Below, piece after piece: positions 32,253 through 43,374 of a stretch of DNA of 64,000 nucleotides (positions are counted from its first letter, which is position 1; each line of letters starts with the position of its first letter). A program made the translations under genes and the position numbers. The stretch comes from Neonectria sp. B-13 (Eukaryota > Ascomycota > Sordariomycetes > Hypocreales > Nectriaceae), in the NCBI GenBank assembly GCA_002682825.1, contig NOKP01000012.1, positions 1,178,001 through 1,242,000 on the forward strand, in the 5' to 3' direction. Below the pieces are notes generated by a model. The model was not told the origin of the DNA, did no database searches, and saw only the letters and a program-made list of their open reading frames with translations.

Positions 32253-32784
32253 GTTGAATGATTTTGAACTGATTGCAATGGCGATTGATTTTTTCCCTTC
32301 CAAAGGTCATCTGAAGCTGCCGCGGGGGAAGGGTTATAGGTGGTACAGCGACCGGAGATGTCCAATAGGCTCCGTCACATGACGGGAAGTATAATTTTGG
32401 GCGTTACGCATGTATGACTTCACTACTAGGGGGGGCTGCAAGTCGCCCGTCCCCGCCACTTGTACCTTCTGGACGGGGGGAAGACGATCGTCAAGGCACC
32501 AAGTCAGGGGAAAGGGACATTGGCGAGGACGGAAAATCTCTTGAGGAAGAAGCGACCAAGTCCGATGCATCAGCGCGGTCCCAGGAAAAAGGTACAGATT
32601 CATCAAGCGAGGAGGCTCCAGACACTTACACCCAGCCCGCGGTAACTGGAGGTGGCGGTGGCGAGAGCAGAGACACAAAGAACGCGTCAGAAATAATAAC
32701 ATCCGGCGAAAAAGGACCACAACAGTGAAGGTTCTACCAGATCCATCGCGTGGTACCTCCTGGGTAGTTGCGCCTCCGCAGTAG

Positions 32785-33291
32785 CTTGAACCATGGGATC
32801 CTCCACTCGAGGCCAACACTCTGAGCTTCAGGGCCCTCACTACCCCCGCTCGATCGTTAAAAATAGGAGCTGAGAAGGAGTATCTCACCGAGCAGTCTCA
32901 TTTCCACAGTCAGGGCCCACAGGCAGTTCGCAGGATCTACGATAGCCACGGGAAGCATTGCGGACTGTGGTGGGAACAAGCTGGATATGGCTATGTTGGG
33001 CTTGGCCTCAATTCTGAGACCGAGAGCAAGATCAACATGGTGGGCATCTCGGTATACGGAGATACACACTTTCCTCGCGAGGGACCAAGCCGAGTAGAAG
33101 GAGAGATAAAACTGTTTGACAGTGAGGCATTCTCAACCGTCGGGCTAGGTAGTGGCCTTGTAAACGTACTAGTTGTGGACATGGATATCGAGAAGCCAGA
33201 CGGGTTAGAGCATCGATGTACGGTAGCTACGATTCATGTCAAGGCATGGGAGGTAGCAACGCCTAGGGAGAGATATATACGCCTGGCATGA
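32785..33291 (+). pseudogene. C-terminal fragment of a HET-type protein
   Basis: An open frame of 168 codons without its own start ends at 33291. Its tail (FNVLVVDM-like VNVLVVDMDI, then VATIHVKAWEVATP and YIRLA) and the preceding HCGLWWEQAGY block resemble the C-terminal part of HET-domain proteins. A TAG at 32782-32784 directly precedes it, while the same frame is open further upstream (VKVLPDPSRG). No HET domain is found. A separate acidic, low-complexity frame at 32414-32728 could be an upstream exon, but no phase-compatible splice joins them. It is read as a truncated relic. A live gene with an unplaced first exon is the alternative. Confidence 0.35.
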
Positions 33292-33791
33292 TGAATGCAG
33301 TGTCTACTACAGACTCTGAAATGGCACCTAACAATTCAGGTGGGCTACCTACGCATAAGTGTGAACTCTTTTGTTTCTTCCTCTTGGCCCTTTCCCACCT
33401 AATATTTCATCGGTCTATACTTTTAGGAAGGGTCTTCAGCACTCGGTCTAGGCGTTTGGCAAACTCAGGAAGTCTCAAGTGGTTGGTCCTTGCAACCATT
33501 ACAGAAGTAGGTGAGGATATCGTTGTAGTTATATAGTATTAACATAAGCGACAGGAACTGCTTGGAGTGCGGGGTTAGATAAGCTTGTATGCCGTGGTAC
33601 GCGGATAAACCTAGAATAGTCCGGATGCGTGATGGCACAAAGAGTGCCGAGTGTAAGTGGCAGGGGTTGTGCATACGCGAAGCTCAAATCAGCCCAGGAT
33701 TGGACCATGAAAGCAAGCGACGTACTATGTACCGCCAAGTTGAGGGGTCTTCACCGTCTCGGTCGTCACACGTGCATCCGCTCTAGGGTGG
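33292..33791. other. Spacer without a recognised gene
   Basis: 500 bp upstream of the methyltransferase gene. Nothing was recognised apart from the TATA-like element at its right edge. Confidence 0.4.
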
Positions 33792-33798
33792 TATAAAG
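33792..33798 (+). promoter_or_regulatory. TATA-like element of the methyltransferase gene
   Basis: TATAAAG lies 86 bp upstream of the ATG at 33878. Confidence 0.45.
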
Positions 33799-33877
33799 TT
33801 CCAAAGGGGTCGTCAACGCAAAAACCAGCATTCCTCTGCATCAAAATATTCCAGGGTGCTCCCTGTCGCCTGCCACC

Positions 33878-35429
33878 ATGTCTTCTCCGCCTGAAGCAGC
33901 ATCTTCTCCGCCTGAAGCAGCACCGCGTATCGAAGCTGTGAGTATTGTTTTTGCGTAGACCTCGTGCGAGATGAGCAGATTTCACGCGCTCCCCATGAGT
34001 GTCGTGTGGTCTGTAATTGCCGCACATTGGACTAACTAGTGACAGGACCCCGAACTTGTCAACGTAAATGACACCGATTCGGCGGTTGACTCGGAAAGGC
34101 AAGTTTTATCCTGAGAGCCACTTGGCCAAATCACTGATTGTCGCTTTGTAGTGTTCATGAGTCGACTGCATCAGTCACATCGAGCATTTTCGAGTATCGC
34201 AACATCCAGGGCAGAACATTTCAATCATCCAAGACGACGGAGTATTGGTAAGCACTATGCCCTTTTAGTGCGCCACGCCAGAAGCTAACTTCATTCTAGG
34301 GCCCCTAACGATGACAAGCACATCGAGGCCTTTGACGTAGGGTAAGTCACATATCCCAATCACCCCTGGCTTGGAACTGTGCATTGGTGCTGATGTGTAT
34401 TTACAGACACCAATGGCTCACCATGATGCTCGATGACAACCTGTACGCTGCTCCCATAGGAGACAATCCTCAGGTGAGACTGTCTGTTTTCTGCACAGTG
34501 ACTTGTGCTAATCGCGAGGTAGCGCATCCTAGATGTAGGAACTGGAACGGGTATCTGGGCCATGTCAGTATTTATGCTCACACATCTATCTTGGTTACCT
34601 TCTAACGAAAGTAGCGACATGGCGGATGAGTTTCCTTCTGCCGAGGTCATTGGCACGGATATCTCTCCGACACAACCTGCTTGGGTGCCTCCAAACTTGA
34701 ACTTTCAAATCGACGATGCACAGCTGGACTGGACATTCGAGCCCGCGTCATTCGACTTCATTCATGTTCGTTATATGCACGGCGCGATTGACGACTGGCC
34801 AAAACTGTACAGGCAAATGTTCGAGTTCCTCAAGCCGGGCGGTTGGTTCCAGCACATCGAGCCGGATATTCACCTCCGCTGTGACAATCCTGAATGCAAG
34901 GCGGAGAATGAGTAAGTTGCGAGTTTCCACCTTAGCTTGCAGCAGATACGGGCATCACCGCATCTTTTAGGGATCCAAAGGCTGACTTTGCCAGAACCTT
35001 CAAGCAGTGGGCCCAACTATTCTACGACGCCGGCGACAAGTTTGGACGAACATTTAGGGTTACCGATGGAATCATGGAACAGTCAGCCCGCGACGCGGGC
35101 TTTGTGGACATTGTCAAGAAAGTCATCACCGTTCCGCACAGCCCTTGGCCGAAAGACAGAAAGCTCAAGCAGCAGGGCCAGTACGTGGGCTTGTACATGG
35201 ATCTGAGCTTGGATGGCTTCGCCCTTTACCCTATCGGCCAGGTCCTGGGCTGGACCCTCGAGGAGGTGCAAGTTCTGGTCGCGAAGATGCGGTCTGCCAT
35301 TCGGAACCCCAGGAACTTGACCAACAGTGACATGTATGTGCGACTGGGGGCAGTGTGTGGTTGTTCTTTGCTAACTCTTTGTCTAGGCACATGGTATATG
35401 GACGGAAGCCTGGGAAGTCTTCTGAATAA
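33878..35429 (+). CDS. LaeA-like SAM-dependent methyltransferase
   Basis: Nine exons (33878-33937, 34046-34098, 34152-34247, 34300-34341, 34407-34473, 34523-34563, 34615-34911, 34971-35333, 35387-35429) give about 353 residues. The second intron uses a GC donor (GCAAGT). After an acidic N-terminus come FEYRNIQGRTF, APNDDKHIEAFDVGHQW, the SAM-binding motif RILDVGTGTGIWAID, then VIGTDISPTQP, DFIHVRYMHGAIDDW and LKPGGWFQHIEPD. The C-terminus VYGRKPG is also typical. The family is named for LaeA, a nuclear regulator of secondary metabolism, but most paralogues have unknown substrates and roles. The first exon contains a duplicated SSPPEAA. The gene looks intact, beside a wrecked monooxygenase gene on the other strand. 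Confidence 0.9.
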
Positions 35430-35469
35430 ACTAGCTTATTTACTATCAACAGAACCATCTGTTAAAACC

Positions 35470-36437
35470 TCACTGCCAATTGGTTCTCGTAGCACTATCG
35501 AGATAGGCCGGTGGCAAGACACCCTCCAGAGCCGCCTTGATCTGCAAAGCCAGCGTGCGTGAATGCCATTGGCACTGCTGTATGTATCCGCCCATGACCC
35601 AGTAGCTATCGAGATGAGAGTGACGTTTCCACCTGCCGCGGATCTCACCCTCGGCTTCGACGCCCCATGTGGAGTCGATGCGAGCTGCAATGTCCTGAAG
35701 ACCCAGCAGATTCTTGTCATCAGCATCTCCGTGCTTCGAAACTTCACCTTTAAGGGTATTCGCAACAGTGTCACGGGCGTTCTTGTCCGCGAATCCGATG
35801 CACCACACGATGGCATCTGGGTAGGCGGTGGTGCCATCAGAGAACCACAGCCCTGTTGCCGTATAAGCGACAGGCTTGGCTCCAGCCTTGATGCCGACCT
35901 TGCCATCCACGATCAGGATGGTGCCGCCCACGTCAATGTAGTGTCCTCCGGCTCTCGAGCAGGTTATGCATCAAGACGGAATCGGGATTAGTACTGTCGA
36001 CGACGGGAAGCCTGCCACGGCTAGCGCTGTGTAGCGGTCTGGCTCTTTTGATGCAAACATGGCAAAGAGATCTCGGCCCAATTGGCTGTCCACCACGTAG
36101 GTTGGTGGTGTGAGGAAGAGCCGGTCAGCCGCCTCGAAGCCAAAGTCATACGCGCCCAGGCCGAATCTATGGCAGACGTATTCGTCTTCAACGCATCAAC
36201 ATCGCTGGCAGCGAGAGCTGCGTTGATAACGTCCAGCACGGCGATGAAGTGCTTGGTCGCCTCTTTGCCGGCAATGGACGCGGCATCCACTGTCCCCGGA
36301 GCTATGGTGGGCAGGGACTGCTGAGCCAGCATGCCCTGCAGGTCAGCCGCTGGAGGATGCTCATCCAACAACGAGAGAGTGTTGAAGTCTACTCTTCGGT
36401 GACAGTGTACGGGAGACGACGATGGGCTCGCTACCAC
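35470..36437 (-). pseudogene. Flavin-containing monooxygenase pseudogene with internal deletion
   Basis: The minus strand carries the two ends of a fungal flavin-binding monooxygenase. The N-terminal part is 36437 to about 36200, with LPTIAPGTVDAASIAGKEATK. The C-terminal part contains FGFEAADRLFLTPPTYVVDS, LGRDLFAMFASKEPDRY, NPDSVLMHNLLE, GGHYIDVGGTILIVDGKVGIK, DAIVWCIGFAD and ends at 35470. The FAD-binding GxGxxG domain between them is missing, so roughly 200 codons appear deleted near 36190. The frame also changes about 36010 (after AVAGFP) and about 35965 (after NLLE). These breaks are not at splice signals. The gene ends 40 bp from the tail of the LaeA-like gene, in convergent orientation. 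Confidence 0.78.
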
Positions 36438-37837
36438 GCTGGGAGCTTACTAGTAGTCATGCTTAGGAGAGTTTGGTGGTGTCAGGATAATACTACGGTG
36501 CAAGAAGCTGAGCAAACAAGGCTTCTCAGATCTGCACTGCAGGGGCATGCAGAGTAAGGAGGGGTATACATATGTGAAGCAGACGCAATTGGGCAGCCGA
36601 GCTCGGCATAGAAATGCCGTTGCCCACATCTGCAGCCGGTCCCTTGCATATCGTGGAGGCAGCCCTGTCCTTGCAAAGCGTCACGCCGCAAGGGGAAATG
36701 ATCTGGCATTTGAGAGGCATTATCCGTGAGGATATAACATCGAACTTTCAGCCTTGTTTAAAAGCGCTCTAAAAAGCTAACCAGGGTCTATGGTGACCGG
36801 GGACGTTGAACGCGGCCGACAGATCTTGAACTACACGAGTAATAAGTTTGTTTCTCGACTCTTGTTCGCGTAGCTAGTTGATTGTCGCCGACGGTCTCGT
36901 TTCGAAGTGCTTCTAGGCTCCCGGGACTATGCAGCCAGGGCTGAACATCTCATGATTGCATTTGCTATTATCATCGCCTCCACGGCGGTTGACACAAGAT
37001 ACAGCTGAAGACAAGTATCTTCCCTGGGGAGCAGTCCCGACTATGCAGATCGTTTGTGTTAGCGCTCGCATCCCACTTCTGCCGTAACCGTTGCAACGGT
37101 CCCACCAGCCCACAGCGTTAGTATGAAACGGCGCGCAAGAAGGCATAGGACGCGACGTCTGTAGATTGTAGAGCTCGGGGCAATCCGACGACAGCATCCT
37201 TCGAGACTGTTGATCTGTAGGAATACTGCGTCCCCAGTACTCGTATCCCGGGCGCCATCGCGGCTTCTTGAACTGTCGTTGCTACCCAAAGGGCTTTCCA
37301 GTGGACATTACTCGTTTGACTCGAGTTAGGTTGGTGGGCACGACAAAAGGGTTCTCTGCTTTCGAGCTCGAATCTAGACGAAGTCCCCTTTTGTACTTTC
37401 TGTACTTTGTGTCGGCGACGCAATCCCCCAGCTCATTTCGGAATGCCGGCAACTGGAGCCTTTGGTTCGAGCCACCGGCTTTGTTTCCCATCACATATCG
37501 GTTCCGGTTTCTGGGGCGGAAAGGGGTGATGCAGATCATCATGATGTCGAGACTTCTGTTTATAGCCTTAGTCAACACTTTCACGTGCGTTGAAGGCCAG
37601 AACAAGAAGACTAGACTAACTGAGTTATTTGACGGGTGGTGGTATCTGTCTGTGTTGCTTAATAATGGTCCTTGGAGGGTTCATTTGCTTGTTATGAACA
37701 ATTTGTTATCTTTTTTCTTCATACCATTCATCCTTCACTTTGTACGCGGTTACGCCTATGACACGCCTCAGTAGCTAATGGACTTGAAATGCTTCTGGTA
37801 TACTAGTAAGGTGTTTGCGTTTCTCTTCACCTACGCA
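36438..37837. other. 1.4-kb stretch without a recognised gene
   Basis: An open frame of 168 codons at 37268-37774 has hydrophobic patches but no family resemblance, and an overlapping frame of similar length runs on the other strand. Nothing is claimed. Confidence 0.35.
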
Positions 37838-38130
37838 ATGTCGTCCAAAGCACTCGCTGAGCTGCTAGCTGCTCCAGCCCTCCCGCCGCTGGACGGCATC
37901 ACCCCGAACCTCGACAATCCTCCGAACTGAATGGCCTTTCTTGAATTTTGAAGACACTTGCATGGTAGTCGTGTCTCTTTCTCTGCGGATACGCGCGGTT
38001 ATGGAGGAAGAGGAAAGTCAGTGTTGCAGAAGGTAGGTCTTTACACCTGATTCATGCTGACCGTGTCACTGATGATGCTTCACTTCAGTTTTGATGGGTC
38101 TGGCTTATGTTCGTCTCCTCTTTCGCCTTA
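37838..38130 (+). pseudogene. PTH11/rhodopsin-like membrane protein relic (N-terminal)
   Basis: A start at 37838 opens 30 residues ending LPPLDGITPNLDNPPN before a TGA (37928-37930). This is the usual extracellular start of SAT4/PTH11-type proteins. Beyond the stop, shifted frames show CMVVVSLSLRIRA and RLWRKRKVSVAE. An intron-like GTAGGT to TTCAG follows, then LMGLAYVRLL, which fits helix 1, the first loop and helix 2. The rest of the gene is absent. It is read as a decayed second member of the family seen at 8150-9425. Confidence 0.5.
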
Positions 38131-38346
38131 TCCTTCATCTTGTCGCTATCATTGATCGATCGACTATACTCACAACCACGAGTCAAACTACCGGGCACAG
38201 CCTATGCTAGGTATGCGTTGATCTGGACCATAGACATATAGATGGACGGAATGGATAACTTCTTAGAGACACCTCAAACCGAAGGGATATTTGAGTATCT
38301 AGTGAGATTCTAATCTTGCCTTTCTCTTCTGACTCTTGCCTTCTCA

Positions 38347-39192
38347 TTAAGGCTGAATATTAATATTAATTCCCTCCGAGGCAAGAACGTTTGCCACAGC
38401 CAGAGGCATGTCGTAAGGTATTGGATCCAACGTGAATAAGAAGCATAAATCCTCAGCCTGTTCCCGTTTCCTGACGGTGACTCCTCTTTCTCCCCCTCTC
38501 CAGATCGGAATCACGTAGGGGGGTTCGATCCATTCGTTGTATCGCCACCAGTCAAACGCCACCTCGTCGATAATGTCATCCCACTCTTCAACATCATGAC
38601 CACCCAGACTCGGCAGGACGTCCGTCTTCATCCTCTTCATATCGTTGCGCAGCCGGTGGTTCTCCCAGATGGCTAGTTCAAATGGATTGTCGTGGAAGCA
38701 CCCGCTGCAGACGCCTCGGCCGGCATTTTGCTTCCCCCATCGGTTGAAGTGGTTGTGACACCATTGGCAGATCGCCGTCTCGATCTGATCTACTTCGAGC
38801 TTCCTGTGCTCATCCGTGAGCCGGGTCCGGTGGTAATTTTTCGGCACGCTCCAGGACCACTGAGTAAAATCCTTGTCGCCAGGATCTAGATCTAGTTGCT
38901 GGCAGTCGTAGCACGAGCGATATTCTGGTTTGTCGGCTTTTTGCTTCTCGGTAAAGGCAGATGCACAGCGCATGCGTGCGCAGTACACGCAGGTGAGACG
39001 GCGCCGGCTCACTGCCCAGACCGAGTCCTCGGCGGCTATAAGGTCGACATAGTTTGAAGATTGAGTGGGTATGAGGGATGCGAAGAAGCGGCAGGTTGCC
39101 CGAAGGTGAGCTGTGTCGGGGAAGGCGAGGAAGTCGATAATGAGGTGATGCAGCTCTAGTGGAAGGCGGGAAATTGGCAAAGTGAGCGTCAT
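38347..39192 (-). CDS. F-box domain protein with CxxC motifs
   Basis: A single exon of 281 residues. An N-terminal F-box is visible (LPLELHHLIIDFLAFPDTAHLR, then ATCRFF). It is followed by pairs of cysteines (TCVYCARMRC, SCYDCQQ, CQWCHNHF, GVCSGCF) that could bind zinc. The C-terminal half is Trp/Glu-rich (WDDIIDEVAFDWWRY) and lacks a repeat domain such as LRR or WD40. F-box proteins recruit targets to SCF ubiquitin ligases. The target is unknown. The family with this layout is expanded in Sordariomycetes. The frame has no introns or breaks, so it is probably functional. Confidence 0.8.
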   Translation of the reverse strand: MTLTLPISRLPLELHHLIIDFLAFPDTAHLRATCRFFASLIPTQSSNYVDLIAAEDSVWAVSRRRLTCVYCARMRCASAFTEKQKADKPEYRSCYDCQQLDLDPGDKDFTQWSWSVPKNYHRTRLTDEHRKLEVDQIETAICQWCHNHFNRWGKQNAGRGVCSGCFHDNPFELAIWENHRLRNDMKRMKTDVLPSLGGHDVEEWDDIIDEVAFDWWRYNEWIEPPYVIPIWRGGERGVTVRKREQAEDLCFLFTLDPIPYDMPLAVANVLASEGININIQP

Positions 39193-40273
39193 GGAGCCTG
39201 GTTTGACTGGACCTTTGCAGGTGGTTTGACGTCGTGTATTTACAGCGCTTGATCTTCCCTTATATTCGTTCCTTCAGCGGTCATTTGTAGCTGCTTCGGC
39301 GTCAGCATCATCAGGGAGAGGCAGCCGCCCTTTGCATAGCCGCTGAGGCGCAGACATTATTTATGCCACATTTTGAGCCGTAGAAAGTGGCGTAGTTCCC
39401 CTGCAAGCGGCCGTGACTCAGTCGGCGGCTCGGCGTGTCCCAAACCGTCGTTGCTGACGGGCCACTTTATTGTCCTCATTGTGGTAATAATTCGCGTGCT
39501 AGAAATCCGGGGAAATATGACGGCGCTCTTTAGTATCATGAAGTGACGCCTGGGAGCTAAGTATTGACACTCGGGTTCCTTGCCAACTACTGCTTCATTT
39601 TCTAACAATAATTACACTTGAAGGTCGAATAAAGGAAGTGGTCTAGAACCATTGCATTTGCACCGCCTCACCCAAGCCCCACCTCAATCAACACGCAATT
39701 ATTGAAACATGGGCACGGACGTCACAGCTTACATCAGTAGAGCTGTCCAAGCTGTGTGGCTTGGTGGCCCTATCCGATGCGATGACGGCTCACTATAATT
39801 GTAGCATCCCACGGTCATGACATGAATGGGCCAATCCACAATCCTGATACCCTGGTGAGCAAGAACCATGTCCTGCGCTTTCAATTGCGCGCACTGTGGC
39901 CTACCACGATAATGGCGACGAGCGTCTTTCGAAAGGAATGAAGTGGAGTCGTTGGTACTGAATTGACTTGCAAGAGCGGCTGAACGATGAGGGCTATCTT
40001 CCTTGCAAAGACTACTGCTGCTAGCACAATTTAACCGGTACGATACTAAACAATTGTTTGCCCCTGGAACCATCATACAACACTCCGCGCTCAACCTGAA
40101 CATCAAGGCTCTTAACACTAATTCACATCATGTCAAGCCCTAGGGAGAATAAAATGCAAGCTACACTCCCCACTTGGGCAAGTTGCGTATTAACATTAGC
40201 TGGTTCTATTGAGCCAAAGTCTCTCGCTTCATAACCCATATTCTGAACACTATTCCTCCCATTCACGACGTGC
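39193..40273. other. 1.1-kb stretch without a recognised gene
   Basis: Open frames of up to 129 codons on the minus strand (39729-40118) lack motifs and splice support. This region is the upstream region of the F-box gene and the 3' flank of the sugar transporter. Confidence 0.4.
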
Positions 40274-42525
40274 TTAAGTAGCTTCAGTCTGCCCTCTGCC
40301 TCGATATTCTTCATCTGCCCGCATTTGAACTTCAGTGACGTAATGCTTGAAGTGACGAAGGTTGACCTTCATCTCAAACCTATCATTGCACACAGGTTAG
40401 CTTGGTCATGCTTGAGATGGAGGGTCACGTACATTTCATCAATTTCACCAGGCGTTCGGCGTGTGACTTCGGGGAGGATGAACCAGGCGATGACAACGGA
40501 CACAGCACCAGTACCGGCAAAGCTACGCGTAGACACGGACATTAGCCACGCACTTGTCCCAAATCACGGTGAAAAACTTACAAGAACCCAGTCTTGACGC
40601 CCCATTTTGTCACGGTCCCGTTGATCATGAGAGGTGTGCAGAAGCTGAACATGATGGCGACGAGATTGGACAGTGCCAGTGCCCAGCCGGCCGTCTGTGC
40701 TCGCAAACGTTGCTGTGGAAGCTCCGCAGAGTAGGCGTATCCGATAGCCGAAGCTCCCGTGGTCGAGAAGGTAGCCAGACAAGCAAAGAAGATCTTGAGG
40801 CATGGTTAGTCTGGGATTTAGAAGGCGTTGGTAAATCCTGGCTTACGAGCAAGGAACTTGTCGCTTTCTGAGTGTAATCGAAACATCCGATGATTCCCAA
40901 GCAAAGGACGGAGAGCACTGTCACAGCGTAGGGGTATACGGTCAGAGGTCGACGACCAAACTGATCGGTAAGCGTGGCTGTGAGGATCATCGAGAGGAGC
41001 TGGACGCTGGATAGAATGAGAGTGACAAGGAACGGATCCTTATTGCCAGCATATTGGACTGCGATGATAGTTAGCGCTGGTCAATAACCTCACAATGGTG
41101 GCTCACAAAAGTAAGTAGCGTAGGTGTTGAACACAGCCAGGCCTACAAACTGCTGCGTAATCTTAGGCCACGCCGAGATGATGAACCGGACGAGGTTTCG
41201 GCCCTGGAACACGGCCCAAATGCCCTCCTTGGAGTCTCGCTTGGCAATGTGGCGCTCCATCATTACCGTAGCGTTCATGATGCCCTGGGAAATTCATGAG
41301 TTAGCACAACAGCCAACAGCCGTCAATAAAAAAGAGAAGCATACAATTTGTTCCTGAACATCATAACCTTCGATATGGCCGTTGCAAATATCGAGGACTT
41401 TGGCTGCCTTGTCTAGCTTCCCCTTGCTTACCAGCCACCACGGCGTTTCTGGGACAAGGAGGAAGATGATTGCGGCCACCCCGATCATTCCCCACTGGTA
41501 TTCACGAGTCAGCTTGTTCTACATGACCACACGATGTTTTTATCAAGAAGTTGCATCATACCTGGGAATAAATAGGAGTCCGGAAGTTGAAAGGATCTGT
41601 GGCATTAAGCCTGTTGAGCGCAACAGAGGCAAAGAGCTGGCCCAGGACAAACCAGCTGTGGTGAATCTAGTATCAGCAAAGGTAAAGAGCAACATGGTTC
41701 CTACGGGGGTGGAGAACCCACAAGCTGTATGCGTTGATGTAGAAGCCTCGTAGCTGAGTTGGAGCTATTTCGGAGAGATAGAGCGGTAATGTAGCCTGCA
41801 GCATGCCGACTCCCATGCCCGAGAAGAGCTTTGCAACAAGCCAGTGGTCCCAACGGGTCGCAAATGTCTCGATGAATATGCTCTATTCCAGCGTAAAGCG
41901 TCAGCTCTTCGTGTCTGAAAACACCGAAGCGTCAGATAGGGAAGATGCTCTACTTACAGCAACAAGAACCAGCCAGATAATGTAAAGGGCAACTTTGCGG
42001 CCGAAGCGCTCAGTGGCAAACTGAAGCAGCTGAAGGCGGAAATACAAGGTCAGCAGATGCTTTTTTGAAGGAAGACAGAGTTTACTAGAAGCGAAGACAC
42101 ACAATTTGACCGATTGTTTGACCGGCAGATTGAATTCCTCCCCACGCTGAGATGTATTTCCCTTCAATAATTGTCGTTCCTTTGCTAGCCATTTGCTGGA
42201 TGAAGCCTTTGTTCGAAACGATACCGCCGTTCAGGTTGATCTCTGTTTGGGGAACGCCAGTCAGCCAACGTCGTTCTACGTAAACAGTATAACAGGTTCT
42301 GACGGGGGATGTCTAACGGTATCCATCCAATGCTGCACTGAAAGCGGCAGACATGGCAATGGCGCCCACCATCTTGTATCGCCAAACAGTCGTCCATACG
42401 CCGAGGTCGTCTTCGCGCGATCGCATCAAGGGAACGCCCCCTTTGTCGATGGTCTGCTGCATCTCCTCGGTCGTGGCATGTTCGACCGTGGCGATTTCGC
42501 CTTTTCCCTGGTCCGTTTTCGACAT
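40274..42525 (-). CDS. MFS sugar transporter
   Basis: Eleven exons (42525-42318, 42242-42103, 42029-41958, 41882-41722, 41655-41562, 41494-41345, 41284-41107, 41058-40847, 40793-40582, 40522-40433, 40379-40274) give about 540 residues with 12 predicted helices. Landmarks are AALDGYQINLNGG in helix 1, ATERFGRKVALY (loop 2-3 motif), LSEIAPTQLRGF, PETPWWLVSKGK, TDQFGRRPL and the exit motif LPEVTRRTPGEIDEM. This is the fungal hexose/oligosaccharide proton-symporter type, close to the alpha-glucoside transporter group. Splice phases all agree. It is divergently arranged with the GH79 gene across 850 bp, which suggests shared regulation and uptake of the released sugar or disaccharide. Substrate unproven. 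Confidence 0.92.
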
Positions 42526-43260
42526 TATGGTGCCTGTATCGCGGTGCACGAAAGCGGAGAGCGTCAGGTGTATGGATTATCACCCGACTTCTTAGATGAC
42601 GTAAAGGTCGAGCTCTTTATATTCCTCGCTGCATTCACGGGTATCCTTTTGCTGAGATACCAATTAAAGGCACTCGGGATTCTCCCCGGTCCTCACTCCC
42701 CGGAGCAGGCTGTTCCGTCTGGGGACCCCATACTCGTCGACAAAGGATCCAAGCCGGATGCGAAAACCCCCATGTTCCTGGGCGGATGGGACCATCAACT
42801 GAGCGTTCGTTTGTGTTATTGTGTGCGGGGTAACTAGGATGCGTGCCGTTTGAGCCGTCCGCCTCGATGAAGCCGGTTAGTGTGGCATATCATTCCGGAT
42901 TTACGTGATATAGGTCGTACGTCAGTTAAGCGCTGGTGGTTCATTGGAGCGTAGTTCGGGGCAAGACCAACCGAGGCCGCTCTATTACCCCGGATCATCG
43001 AGCCTTCTCCCGGTTCCACGTGTTAAAGACTGGAGTCGACTTGTAGAATGCGGGATGTGGGGACTGACCCATGCGGAGACGAGGAATACTACGCTCGGCC
43101 TGAAGATCCCAGTCACTTGTCGGTGCTGGGGATAACCGCTGAAAGTTTATACTAACCAAAATCGAGACAGATTGAATACGGAGCATAGGTATGGCTCCTT
43201 ATGGAAACTCTCCGTGATTATAGTCCTTGGCATCCTATCCTACCGGACTTGTGATAAAGG
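42526..43260. other. Divergent promoter region between sugar transporter and GH79 gene
   Basis: About 740 bp shared upstream sequence. It contains several CGG/CCG triplets, including the CGG-N10-CCG listed separately, and no convincing open frame apart from shadows of the transporter's first exon. Confidence 0.5.
42687..42702. promoter_or_regulatory. CGG-N10-CCG candidate Zn2Cys6 dimer site
   Basis: Inverted CGG triplets spaced by ten bases lie between the two divergent genes. Zn2Cys6 proteins commonly bind such sites as dimers, and a regulator of this class is encoded at 49284. The spacing preference of that protein is unknown, and such a match can occur by chance. Confidence 0.25.
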
Positions 43261-43267
43261 TATAAAG
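43261..43267 (+). promoter_or_regulatory. TATA-like element of the GH79 gene
   Basis: TATAAAG, 114 bp before the ATG at 43375. Confidence 0.45.
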
Positions 43268-43374
43268 TGTGAATGAACCCAGAGTAAATACCACCCGCCC
43301 TAGCTCTCTCTGAATCGAAGGATCAATCTGTACACCATTAAGTCGCAAATTGATCACAAGATATAGTGTCTACA

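Noticed and set aside
32414..32728. Acidic, Ser/Glu-rich open frame of 104 codons upstream of the HET-like fragment
   Set aside because: Low complexity, and no donor/acceptor pair joins it in phase to the downstream frame. It could equally be chance or leader sequence.
33878..36437. Secondary-metabolite cluster centred on the LaeA-like gene and the monooxygenase
   Set aside because: No backbone synthase (PKS, NRPS, terpene cyclase) is present nearby, and the monooxygenase is broken.
37268..37774. 168-codon plus-strand open frame
   Set aside because: No family resemblance, no intron signals or leader, and overlapping antisense frames of similar length.
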